Assembly: GCA_947177675.1 (NCBI GenBank)
Contig: CAMWVK010000002.1
Span: 1-23,104, forward strand
From: an uncultured Mucispirillum sp.
Lineage (GTDB): Bacteria; Chrysiogenota; Deferribacteres; Deferribacterales; Mucispirillaceae
DNA length: 23,104 nt
Direction: 5' to 3'
Of this stretch, positions 1 through 7,247 are shown one piece after another. Numbering within the stretch: position 1 is the first letter of the stretch; every line of letters starts with the position of its first letter. The notes beneath the pieces were generated by a model. It made no database searches and was not told the origin of the DNA. It worked only from the letters and a program-made list of their open reading frames with translations. A program made the position numbers and the translations under genes.

Positions 1-949
1 TGATAAATACTGCTGCAATACTAAAAACTGCTGAATATATTATTAATTTTAATGCTATTTTTTCAGAGGTAAACATTAAGTCTGATTTGTAATTTGATAC
101 TTCTTCATCAACATTATCAAGTTTGCTCATAATTTCTTCTATTACTTCTCTGTTTTTCTTTAAATCGTCTTCTGCTTCATATTCAATAACATTTCCTATA
201 TAAATTATAGTATATTCAATTAAAGAAAAAAGAGCGTTTCTTAAATATACAAACTGGTATGTAAAAGTATAATATGGTGTTTTTAACAGTTCTGGAAGCA
301 GGTCATACTGTATTTTTTTAAGACGCTCCCTAGATTGTGCTGGAATATCATTAATATCTGGTATTCTGTCTATTTCATTTAATACTCTGCGGATAAGTTT
401 ATAATACTGAGCTGCAAGCTCTGGAACAGCACTTGTTTTAAGTTTAATTTCCCGCCTTGTAACTTTATTGGCTTTTAAGAAGTTTTTAATTAATACCATA
501 GCAGACGGCACTTGTACTTTTTTACGCTTACGAACTACTTTAATAGAGCGTTTCATATCTATGGCTATTAATGTTTCAACTATTTCATCTGTTCCAAAAA
601 CAAAGTGATTAGAGCCTTCTAAAACCTCTTTTTCTTCTACACCCATTTGACCATTTGTAAAAAAGAAAAGACGGGTAACATTTTCATCATTCATTGTCCT
701 AAGAACATCTGTTGTAATGTAAGGATCTACTATTTCCCCTGGTTTTACAACCTCTATCCAAACAACTGCTGCCTGATCTTCACGGCTTTGATATGCCCAT
801 ATTTCTATACGGCGTTTATTATCTATATCTTTTACAGTTCTGTGAAGTGAGTAATTAAAATCACCCATAACTTCACTGACAAAGTTGTAAAAATCAGTAA
901 GTTTAATATTGTAAAGCTGCTCATACCTAGCTTTGCGTTCTGAATCCAT
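1..949 (-). CDS. Partial membrane protein with possible Mrr-like nuclease-fold N-terminus
   Basis: Open reading frame read by eye from ATG 949-947 to the window edge; 316 codons are visible and the C-terminus is missing. The first 21 codons overlap the end of the upstream OmpA-like gene (stop at 927-929), suggesting translational coupling at the distal end of the che operon. Residues 45-100 read beta strand (RRIEIWAYQ), beta strand ending in EVVK (66-69), helix, then a strand ending FFFTNG. That order recalls Mrr/restriction-endonuclease-like domains, but the usual (E/Q)xK triad is not clean, so catalysis is doubtful. A basic stretch (RKRKK, about 140-144) follows, then a helical region, a charged probable coiled coil (about 258-290) and the start of a hydrophobic segment (about 299-316) cut by the window edge. 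I do not recognise the family. The reading frame is solid; the fold is a weak inference. Confidence 0.75.
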   Translation of the reverse strand, partial: MDSERKARYEQLYNIKLTDFYNFVSEVMGDFNYSLHRTVKDIDNKRRIEIWAYQSREDQAAVVWIEVVKPGEIVDPYITTDVLRTMNDENVTRLFFFTNGQMGVEEKEVLEGSNHFVFGTDEIVETLIAIDMKRSIKVVRKRKKVQVPSAMVLIKNFLKANKVTRREIKLKTSAVPELAAQYYKLIRRVLNEIDRIPDINDIPAQSRERLKKIQYDLLPELLKTPYYTFTYQFVYLRNALFSLIEYTIIYIGNVIEYEAEDDLKKNREVIEEIMSKLDNVDEEVSNYKSDLMFTSEKIALKLIIYSAVFSIAAVFI

Positions 950-1715
950 ATATCTCTACTCGTCTGTTTTTAAGGCTGCCTTTTTTATCGTTTTTTTCCA
1001 AAGGATAGCTTGTCCCTAAACCTATTGTTTTTATTTTATCGGTATTATATCCTTTTTCAATAAGCAGTTTTTTTATATGGTCAGCTCTTAAATATGATAA
1101 CTCATAGTTATTACTATATGTAGCATGTCTGCCTACTGCAACATCATCTGCATTGCCAAAAAGCACATAATCTCTATCCTTTGACAGACTGTCAAATAAT
1201 TCTGATATTTTATCATCAAATATTGGTGCTACATCACCAAGCTGAAAATGGATTGTTAATATTAACTCTAAATCATTTGAAGTAGGAACAAGATTTAAAT
1301 TGTCTGCCACATTTTTATTACCGCTTTCTTTTGAAACAACCATATTGTTTTCTTTTACTGGCTCTTTTTCTGCAGGTATTTCTATGGCATCTTCAAGCTC
1401 TATTTTATTTGGAATTTCTGTTTTTATATAATCAGTAGAAAGAGTATATTCATCTTTCAGCCTTTCTTTTATAAGTTTGACACCAATAACAGTCCAGCCG
1501 TTTAAAGCTACATTATTGTAAGCATCCTGCTCTGTCATAGCCATTACTGTGATAGTTGTAATAACTTTTGACTTATTATTTTCTATTTTAACTTCATACA
1601 TATTCTGCTCCTCGTAAGTAGCAGCATACAGATTATCTCCACCAGTAATATGGTTTTTTGGGTATGTTGCGAGGAACAGGATTGTGAACAAGACTGTTAC
1701 TGTTATTTTCTTCAA
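927..1715 (-). CDS. Secreted OmpA-family (peptidoglycan-binding) protein
   Basis: A 262-residue envelope protein. The C-terminal half (about 150-258) is an OmpA-like domain, with the helix NNYELSYLRADHIKKLL followed by GYNTDKIKTIGLG and the closing NRRVEIYGF; this domain normally binds peptidoglycan non-covalently in the periplasm. The N-terminus has a lysine pair and a hydrophobic core (ITVTVLFTILFLA) typical of a signal peptide, with no clear lipobox. The start is a TTG codon (1713-1715) preceded by AAAGGA at a good distance. It lies inside the 3' end of the preceding 112-residue gene, giving an 83-base overlap. The middle (about 45-140) is charged and may be a linker plus a small domain. 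Position behind cheA suggests a role at the flagellum-envelope interface, but no MotB-type membrane plug is seen, so that is only inference. Confidence 0.85.
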   Translation of the reverse strand: MKKITVTVLFTILFLATYPKNHITGGDNLYAATYEEQNMYEVKIENNKSKVITTITVMAMTEQDAYNNVALNGWTVIGVKLIKERLKDEYTLSTDYIKTEIPNKIELEDAIEIPAEKEPVKENNMVVSKESGNKNVADNLNLVPTSNDLELILTIHFQLGDVAPIFDDKISELFDSLSKDRDYVLFGNADDVAVGRHATYSNNYELSYLRADHIKKLLIEKGYNTDKIKTIGLGTSYPLEKNDKKGSLKNRRVEIYGFRTQS

Positions 1716-1971
1716 GATTATAATCCTTTAATGCCTGAGCCATTTTTTCATCAGGATATGTGGCAATTACTTTAAGGTCATATATTACATCATAGCCGCC
1801 ATTATAATATAAAAAAGCATCAGGCGGCAGTTTTGATGCAGTTTGAAAACGAGTTGCTGCAGTGGTTACTTCATATATATAAACCTTTGCTGCAGCAACT
1901 TGAACTAATAAGATTAATAATATTACAACAGTAAAACTAACCGTTGTTATTTTTTTGAGAGATAAGCTCAT
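1633..1971 (-). CDS. Small secreted protein of unknown function
   Basis: A 112-residue protein beginning at ATG 1971; a TTG one codon earlier is a less likely start. GGAT lies about nine bases upstream of the ATG. The start overlaps the last 35 bases of cheA and the 3' end overlaps the next gene by 83 bases, so it is probably translated by coupling. Residues 1-28 look like a classical signal peptide: KK, then a long Val/Ile/Leu core, then QVAAA before KVYIYEV. The mature part is about 85 residues, with no cysteine or further membrane helix, and ends in an aromatic tail (KKPYYWWR). I do not recognise a domain. A periplasmic location and partnership with the OmpA-like neighbour are inferred from the signal peptide and overlap only. 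Confidence 0.7.
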   Translation of the reverse strand: MSLSLKKITTVSFTVVILLILLVQVAAAKVYIYEVTTAATRFQTASKLPPDAFLYYNGGYDVIYDLKVIATYPDEKMAQALKDYNLEENNSNSLVHNPVPRNIPKKPYYWWR

Positions 1972-4084
1972 CAATTTTATCCAGCAGCAGCTGCTGATTT
2001 ATAGGTTTTGATACAAATGCATTTACACCAGAAGTAGTGAGCTTTTTCTTATCAGATGGCTCCATTCTAGCAGATATTGCAATTACAGGCATATCATAAC
2101 CTTTTTCTCTTATACTGCGTGCAAGTCTGAAACCATCCATATCTGGCATCATAATATCACTGATTACCAAATCTATACTGTTGTCTTTGCTAAGAATATT
2201 CAGTGCATCTTTACCAGATGGTGCTTCAATTGTTTCTATCCAGTCCTGAGATTCAAGAACTTTTTTAGTGATTTTTCTGTCTGTTGAAGAATCATCACAT
2301 ATTAATACTTTTACTGCATTTGTTTTCTTAGATACAGTCTGAACATTAGAGCGTTTATTTGATGAAAGTTTTTTAGTGTTTCTGATTCGTCTAGGCATAT
2401 TTTGTGCAACTTCAATGACACCTGCCACATCTAAAATTAATCTAACACGACCATCACCAGTAATAGTAGCACCTGCAATACCAGGATTTCCACCTAAATA
2501 ATCACCAAGTGATTTAATAACAATTTCTTCCTGTCCAATTAACTTATCAACAATAAAGCCTAATTGTTTTTCAGCCAGTGCAACAACAACTACATATATT
2601 TCATCCTGTTCAAGCTCATCAAGAGCAAAAGCTTCGTCAAGTCTTATAAGAGATAATACTCTGTCTCTTAATTTCAATACTTCCCTGCCTTCAAATGAGT
2701 GGATTTCTTCATTTGTAATACGAACAGTTTCAACAACTGATGCCAGTGGTATTGCAAATGTCTCACCTGCAACTTCAACAAGAAGTGCTTGAATAATAGC
2801 AAGTGTTAATGGAAGTTTTAAATAAAATATTGAACCTTCATTTATTTTAGAATCAATAGTAATAATACCATTTAATTTTTCAATATTTGTACGGACAACA
2901 TCCATACCAACGCCACGACCTGAAATATTTGTAATTTTTTCAGCAGTAGAAAAGCCCGCTTTAAAAATAAGAGAAAAAGCCTGTTTATCATCCATATTGT
3001 TTGCTTCATCAACAGTAATAACACCTTTTTCTATGGCTTTGCGTTTTAATTTATCAGGGTCCATACCAGCACCGTCATCTTTGATTTCAATAACAACATG
3101 GTTACCTTCATGGTATGCTGATAAATTTACTGTTCCCATTCTTGGTTTGCCTTTTGCAAGACGAGCTTCTGGAGTTTCTACACCATGGTCGCATGAGTTT
3201 CTAATCATGTGTAAAAGTGGGTCACCAATAGATTCAATTACCTGTTTGTCAAGCTCTGTTTCTTCACCTGCTATGATTAATTCAATCTCTTTACCAGTAT
3301 CTCTTGCAATATCACGAACAACTCTTGGAAATTTATTAAATACTTTACCAATTGCAATCATTCTTGTTTTCATAATTGCAAGCTGTAATTCTGTAGTATT
3401 CATTCCTATTGCATTTGTAGCTACTAAAAGCTGCTCAACAAGATATTCGTTTTCAAACTTATTTTCAAGTTCACCAGCAATCTGAGAAAGCATATTTCTA
3501 CTTAAAACAAGCTCACCAACTAAATTTACAAGAGAGTCTAAACGGCTTACATCAACACGGATTGTTTGTTCAACTTGTGTTGCCTGATGAGTAGGTTTTG
3601 CAGCTTCTTGTTTAGGTGCTGCCTGTGGCTGTGGTTTAGGTGCTGCAGCAGGTTGAGCTGCCTGCGGTGCTGGAGCTGCTTTTACCGTTGCAGTAAGCTT
3701 GCCTTCACTTGCTAATTTTAAATTTTCAATAACAGAAGAACAGTCTGCAGAATCTGTGCCATTTTCAATATCATTGATAATTTGTTTTGTTTTATCCACA
3801 AACTCTAAAAGAGTATCCATAATTTCACGGGTAACTACCATTTCACCTTTACGGAGTTTATTTAATATATCTTCAGCATGGTGAGTCAGCTCCGCTAATT
3901 TATTAAACCCAAGGAATGAAGATGAACCCTTCATTGTATGGGCACCACGGAAGATTTTGTTTAAAAGCTCCAAATCATTTTGGTTGCTTTCAAGCTCAAC
4001 AAGGTCGTGGTCTAAATTTTCAATTATTTCATTAGTTTCAACTAAAAAGTCTTGAACTAATTCCTGCATATCATCATTATTCAT
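1937..4084 (-). CDS. cheA: Chemotaxis histidine kinase CheA with C-terminal receiver domain
   Basis: A 715-residue CheA-REC hybrid kinase. Domains in order: Hpt/P1 (about 1-105) with phosphoacceptor His49 in GAHTMKGSSSF; an Ala/Pro/Gln-rich linker (about 135-172) where a CheY-binding P2 domain would usually lie; dimerisation P3 (about 175-240); the ATPase with N box HMIRNSCDHG (292-301), G1 DDGAGMD (336-342) and G2 GRGVGMD (389-395); a CheW-like P5 domain (about 425-560); and a receiver domain (591-710) with acidic pair D597/D598, phosphoacceptor D643 and K693. It autophosphorylates at P1 and passes phosphate to CheY, CheB and possibly its own receiver domain. ATG 4084 is preceded by AGGTGA. 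The gene follows cheZ after 17 bases. The missing P2 plus attached receiver is the odd point; a receiver-bearing CheA can use that domain as a phosphate sink or modulator. Confidence 0.97.
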   Translation of the reverse strand: MNNDDMQELVQDFLVETNEIIENLDHDLVELESNQNDLELLNKIFRGAHTMKGSSSFLGFNKLAELTHHAEDILNKLRKGEMVVTREIMDTLLEFVDKTKQIINDIENGTDSADCSSVIENLKLASEGKLTATVKAAPAPQAAQPAAAPKPQPQAAPKQEAAKPTHQATQVEQTIRVDVSRLDSLVNLVGELVLSRNMLSQIAGELENKFENEYLVEQLLVATNAIGMNTTELQLAIMKTRMIAIGKVFNKFPRVVRDIARDTGKEIELIIAGEETELDKQVIESIGDPLLHMIRNSCDHGVETPEARLAKGKPRMGTVNLSAYHEGNHVVIEIKDDGAGMDPDKLKRKAIEKGVITVDEANNMDDKQAFSLIFKAGFSTAEKITNISGRGVGMDVVRTNIEKLNGIITIDSKINEGSIFYLKLPLTLAIIQALLVEVAGETFAIPLASVVETVRITNEEIHSFEGREVLKLRDRVLSLIRLDEAFALDELEQDEIYVVVVALAEKQLGFIVDKLIGQEEIVIKSLGDYLGGNPGIAGATITGDGRVRLILDVAGVIEVAQNMPRRIRNTKKLSSNKRSNVQTVSKKTNAVKVLICDDSSTDRKITKKVLESQDWIETIEAPSGKDALNILSKDNSIDLVISDIMMPDMDGFRLARSIREKGYDMPVIAISARMEPSDKKKLTTSGVNAFVSKPINQQLLLDKIDELISQKNNNG

Positions 4085-4101
4085 ATATTCACCTGCTTTC
4101 C

Positions 4102-4734
4102 TTATACACCAAATTCTTTAAGGAGTTTATCAACTAAATCTTGGTCTTGCAATATTTCTTTAGTGTCTTTAAATTTATCTAAGACATCAACATCAATAAC
4201 ATTCTGTTTAATACCCAGTTTAATTAAAACAGATGCCAGTCTTTCTTCTAATGAGTTAACTACTTTTATGCTTTCATTAATCTTGGATTTAGTAATCTCT
4301 TTAAACTCTAAAGAAGAAACTATATCACAGCATATATCTTGACCTTGAATGGCACACTCCGACAGTCTGTCCAGCATACCGCCAGCCCGTGCATAATCCC
4401 CTGATGTTATAAACTGCCTTACAAGCTCAAGATTTTCTTTAATATCATCAATATTAAAATTTATCTTATCTACAAACGCTAGAACATCTTCTGATGCACT
4501 TTTAGAATCATTAATTACACCGTTAAGCACTTTTTCAAAAGCAGGCAGGTCGCTGTATGCTCCCTCTATAGCTGATGAAACAGTCTGTAATCTTTTTAAT
4601 GAATCATTAAAATATTGAGCTATATCATACAGCTCACTTTCAGGCTCAACAGTAACATCTACAACATCATATTTACCTTCATTAATGTTGCGTGCTATGC
4701 TCAATAATTCATTCAGGTCTTTGAATTCGCTCAT
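4102..4734 (-). CDS. cheZ: CheZ-type CheY-P phosphatase (divergent active site)
   Basis: A 210-residue, almost entirely helical protein directly after cheY, with one base between genes. Residues 136-171 align without gaps to the E. coli CheZ active-site helix as I remember it. The hydrophobic pattern and the DI, F, T, I and VL positions match, but the catalytic DxxxQ (DLTGQ in E. coli) reads EITKS here (146-150), giving Glu for Asp143 and Ser for Gln147. The extreme C-terminus, QDLVDKLLKEFGV, closely resembles the amphipathic CheY-binding peptide of CheZ (VDDLLDSLGF in E. coli). The two matches plus position make CheZ the best call. Whether it dephosphorylates CheY-P with these substitutions is open; it could be a CheY-binding regulator instead. 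The ribosome-binding site is weak, consistent with coupling to cheY. Confidence 0.82.
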   Translation of the reverse strand: MSEFKDLNELLSIARNINEGKYDVVDVTVEPESELYDIAQYFNDSLKRLQTVSSAIEGAYSDLPAFEKVLNGVINDSKSASEDVLAFVDKINFNIDDIKENLELVRQFITSGDYARAGGMLDRLSECAIQGQDICCDIVSSLEFKEITKSKINESIKVVNSLEERLASVLIKLGIKQNVIDVDVLDKFKDTKEILQDQDLVDKLLKEFGV

Positions 4735-4735
4735 T

Positions 4736-5113
4736 TTATAAGTCCAGTAATTTAAATACCTTTTCTTGTAATGTTTCAGGGGTAAAAGGTTTTACAACAT
4801 AGTTATTAACACCGCTGCGTAATGCTGTTAAAATATCTTCTTTTGCAGCTTCTGTTGTAATCATTAATATAGGTAAATCTTTATACTCATCCTTTGCACG
4901 AACAGCCTTAACAAAAGTAAGTCCGTCCATCTCTGGCATATTCCAGTCTGTAACAATCATATCTATTTTATTTTTAGACATAACTTCCAGAGCTTCTACA
5001 CCATTTCCTGCTTCAAGTATGGTTTCAAAACCAAGCTTTTGAAGAGTATTTTTAATAATTCTTCTCATAGTAGAAGAATCATCAACAGTTATAATTGAGT
5101 GCTCGTAACCCAT
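4736..5113 (-). CDS. cheY: Chemotaxis response regulator CheY
   Basis: A 125-residue single-domain receiver, the normal CheY length. All phosphorylation residues are present: the acidic pair D11/D12, phosphoacceptor D56 in VTDWNMPEMDG, T86 in MITTEAA, and K108 in VVKPF. The Trp-Asn after the Asp and the TTEAAKE motif are characteristic of motor-binding CheY rather than generic receivers. It is phosphorylated by CheA and binds the FliM N-terminus, which is intact in this operon, to change flagellar rotation. ATG 5113 has a strong GGAGG seven bases upstream. A 55-base spacer separates it from fliY; I see no convincing promoter or terminator there. cheZ follows immediately. Confidence 0.97.
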   Translation of the reverse strand: MGYEHSIITVDDSSTMRRIIKNTLQKLGFETILEAGNGVEALEVMSKNKIDMIVTDWNMPEMDGLTFVKAVRAKDEYKDLPILMITTEAAKEDILTALRSGVNNYVVKPFTPETLQEKVFKLLDL

Positions 5114-5168
5114 TTAAACCTCCGCAAATATAGGTTAGTATCCTTTATATTTATTATTTTCAAATATG

Positions 5169-6086
5169 TCAATCTTTTAATTTTCTAATTCGTTCTGCTT
5201 TGCTGACAATCTCTTTAATTCTAAAACCAAAATAACCGTCAACAATAACAACTTCCCCTCTTGCAATTACTTTATCATTAATTGCAAGTTCAATAGGGTC
5301 ATCTGCATTCTGCTCTAATTCTACAATATTACCAGGTCCAAGCCCTAAAATATCTTTTAAGAATAATTTAGCACTGCCCATTCTTACACTTATAGGTATA
5401 TCAATATCAAGCAGTAAGTCAAGATTTTTAGGTGTATTGCCACTGCTGCTTTCTGCAGGCTCATCATCAAATGAAATACCAGCATTGCCAAGTAATGCCT
5501 CAATACTGCCATCATTCACTAAGTTATTGTTGTCATCCTGACCGCCAAGCTTTGTTTCAATATTTGTATCACATACAAATCTAAAATTTAATTCATCACC
5601 ATCAACATCACCTGTTAAATCCATACAGTAATATTCAGGGCACTGAAAAAGAGATGATGATGCATTTTTTATAACATCTTCACTTTTAAATGAAAACTTG
5701 TTACTAAATGCTTCTTCAAATGGAACATTTAAACTGCTGAGCAGCTGAGAAGTTAATTCCTGCACTGCATCTTTTGTATCATCATCTATTTCATCTTTAC
5801 TTTCTCCATCACCTGCAAGCATAAAATCTGCAAGTTTTGTAATATCCTTTGTTCTAAAAAGCAGCCCTGTTTCATAACCGCTGTCATCTTCTTTTGAAAC
5901 GACAAGGGTTTCATTTTCATAAGCAGCAAACAGTGTATCTGCATCACATTTTACCATCTCACCAAGAGACAAATTTATTGTTCTAGAGCTTATGGCTGAT
6001 AAAGAAGATGCAAATGTAGAAACAACAATTCCTGAAAACTTTTCCAAGCCTGGACTGTTAATAAAATTAACCGTTTCTGTCATCAT
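5169..6086 (-). CDS. fliY: Flagellar switch protein FliY/FliN with CheC-like N-terminal domain
   Basis: A 305-residue C-ring protein. The C-terminal part (about 221-300) is a SpoA/FliN domain (LLLDIDIPISVRMG, GPGNIVELEQ, ARGEVVIVDGYFGFRI), which forms the base of the flagellar switch and contacts the export apparatus. Residues 15-180 resemble the CheC/CheX/FliY phosphatase-like domain, but the place where ExxN is expected reads E110-L-T-S113, and I find no intact second ExxN site, so CheY-P phosphatase activity is doubtful. An acidic Ser/Asn-rich linker (about 181-220) joins the halves. The start overlaps fliM by 20 bases. Two ATGs are adjacent (6086 and 6083); GGAG spacing favours the second. 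Plain FliN is usually much shorter, so the FliY name fits better. Confidence 0.9.
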   Translation of the reverse strand: MMTETVNFINSPGLEKFSGIVVSTFASSLSAISSRTINLSLGEMVKCDADTLFAAYENETLVVSKEDDSGYETGLLFRTKDITKLADFMLAGDGESKDEIDDDTKDAVQELTSQLLSSLNVPFEEAFSNKFSFKSEDVIKNASSSLFQCPEYYCMDLTGDVDGDELNFRFVCDTNIETKLGGQDDNNNLVNDGSIEALLGNAGISFDDEPAESSSGNTPKNLDLLLDIDIPISVRMGSAKLFLKDILGLGPGNIVELEQNADDPIELAINDKVIARGEVVIVDGYFGFRIKEIVSKAERIRKLKD

Positions 6087-7098
6087 CCTGCTCCGTAGTT
6101 GCTCTTGTTATCTTGATAGCCTTTTTAATACCAAGAATACCCAAAGCTCCAAAAAATTTATGTTTATTACTAATATATACATTTAAGGGGCGTTTAGCTT
6201 TTTTGCTGAGAATAACAGTATCATTTTCTCTTAAATTAAGTATTTCCCCTATTTTTAATTTTGTTCTGCCAAGCTCTACAATTAATGGAACATTAATATT
6301 TTCAAGCAGCTCTAATATACGGGATTCATATTCCCCTGACCTGCCTTTTTTTGCACCAATAAGCCAGTCTTGAGAGCTTATTTTATTAAGTATAGGCTCT
6401 AAAATAAGTGCAGGCAGACAAATATTCATCATACCGGTAGCCTCACCAAACTTAACTTCAAATACTACAAGCACAACTACTTCATTTTGTGCAACAATTT
6501 GTATTACATGCGGGCTGTTTTCACTTAATTCTTTTTTAAGCCTTACATTTGGAATAATCTGTTTCCACACATCTTCCAAATCTTTTAAAATAAGTGTAAT
6601 AATACTATCTATAATAGTCATTTCCAAAGGCGTAAGTTCACGCACATGGAAAAGGGGAAGCCCCTGCCCGCCTAGAAGTTTATCAACTATAGGGAAGATA
6701 AGTGACGGGTTAATCTCTAAAACAGCATTACCCTGTAAAGGTATCATAGAGATAATATTAAAACTTGTTGGGTCTGGCAGTGACATAAGGAATTCACCAT
6801 AAGTCATCTGGTCAACACCTACAAGAGAAATATCTGTAATTGTTCTTAAAAAGCTTGATAAGTTTGAGCTGAAGTTTCTTGCAAACTTATCATGCAGGTT
6901 TCTAATAGAACGCAACTGCTCTTTTGAAACCCTGTCTGGCCTTCTAAAATCATATACAGAGATTTTTTTAGGGACAAAATCGGGAGCATATTCGTCAAAC
7001 TCTTCTTCCTCATCTCCACTACTTCCGCTGCCTGCCGGATCATCTGATACAGTTGATAACAGGGCATCAATTTCATCCTGACTTAATATATCAGCCAT
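6067..7098 (-). CDS. fliM: Flagellar motor switch protein FliM
   Basis: A 343-residue FliM, close to the usual family length. The N-terminal segment LSQDEIDALL (5-14) is the conserved CheY-P binding peptide. An acidic flexible linker (about 17-42) follows. The central CheC-like domain includes MSLPDPTSFNII and the GGQG motif (143-146) that contacts FliG. The C-terminal SpoA domain (about 260-330) pairs with FliN/FliY in the C-ring. ATG 7098 is preceded by AAAGGTGA. It is the first gene after a 140-base gap containing a sigma-70-like promoter, and its end overlaps fliY, so the two switch proteins are probably translated in a coupled way. Confidence 0.97.
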   Translation of the reverse strand: MADILSQDEIDALLSTVSDDPAGSGSSGDEEEEFDEYAPDFVPKKISVYDFRRPDRVSKEQLRSIRNLHDKFARNFSSNLSSFLRTITDISLVGVDQMTYGEFLMSLPDPTSFNIISMIPLQGNAVLEINPSLIFPIVDKLLGGQGLPLFHVRELTPLEMTIIDSIITLILKDLEDVWKQIIPNVRLKKELSENSPHVIQIVAQNEVVVLVVFEVKFGEATGMMNICLPALILEPILNKISSQDWLIGAKKGRSGEYESRILELLENINVPLIVELGRTKLKIGEILNLRENDTVILSKKAKRPLNVYISNKHKFFGALGILGIKKAIKITRATTEQDDDRNG

Positions 7099-7152
7099 TA
7101 ATCACCTTTATATAAGTACTAACCTACTTCTAAAATAGATACTAGTATCATT

Positions 7153-7182
7153 ATATTACAATTATTTTATGCTAATAGTCAA
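7153..7182 (-). promoter_or_regulatory. Putative sigma-70-type promoter of fliM-cheA operon
   Basis: On the minus strand TTGACT (7182-7177) and TAATAT (7158-7153) are separated by 18 bases, about 55 bases upstream of the fliM ATG. The -35 is a five-of-six match. No FliA-type (TAAA/GCCGATAA) or sigma-54-type (TGGCAC/TTGC) element was seen in this gap. No terminator follows cheB, so readthrough from the flhF operon is also possible. Confidence 0.5.
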
Positions 7183-7190
7183 TTAAATAT

Positions 7191-7247
7191 TTTATTTACA
7201 AGTTTTATTTAATCTTAACTAACAGATTTATTTAACTTTTATTTAAC
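7191..7247. repeat. Four-copy TTTATTTA(A/C) cluster upstream of fliM promoter
   Basis: On the plus strand TTTATTTAC begins at 7191, TTTATTTAA at 7204, and TTTATTTAAC at 7227 and 7238 (TTAAATAAA when read toward fliM). Start-to-start spacings are 13, 23 and 11 bases, near one or two helical turns. The cluster lies just upstream of the -35 box, and the last copy overlaps the cheB stop codon. It could be an UP-element-like or regulator-binding array, or chance in an AT-rich gap. Confidence 0.4.

Noticed and set aside
647..850. Plus-strand open frame within the first 1 kb
   Set aside because: It lies opposite the continuous minus-strand partial gene and reads as low-complexity Ile/Tyr/Cys sequence.
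2997..3485. Long plus-strand open frame antisense to cheA
   Set aside because: It is the antisense shadow of a fully recognisable CheA ATPase region; its translation is Ser/Ile/Phe-rich and resembles no protein.
3590..3680. Repetitive Ala/Pro/Gln segment in cheA as a DNA repeat element
   Set aside because: It encodes the flexible linker between P1 and P3 and is low-complexity protein sequence, not a mobile or regulatory repeat.
6846..7076. Alternative minus-strand frame inside fliM
   Set aside because: FliM is intact across it; the alternative translation lacks domain features and its own ribosome-binding site.
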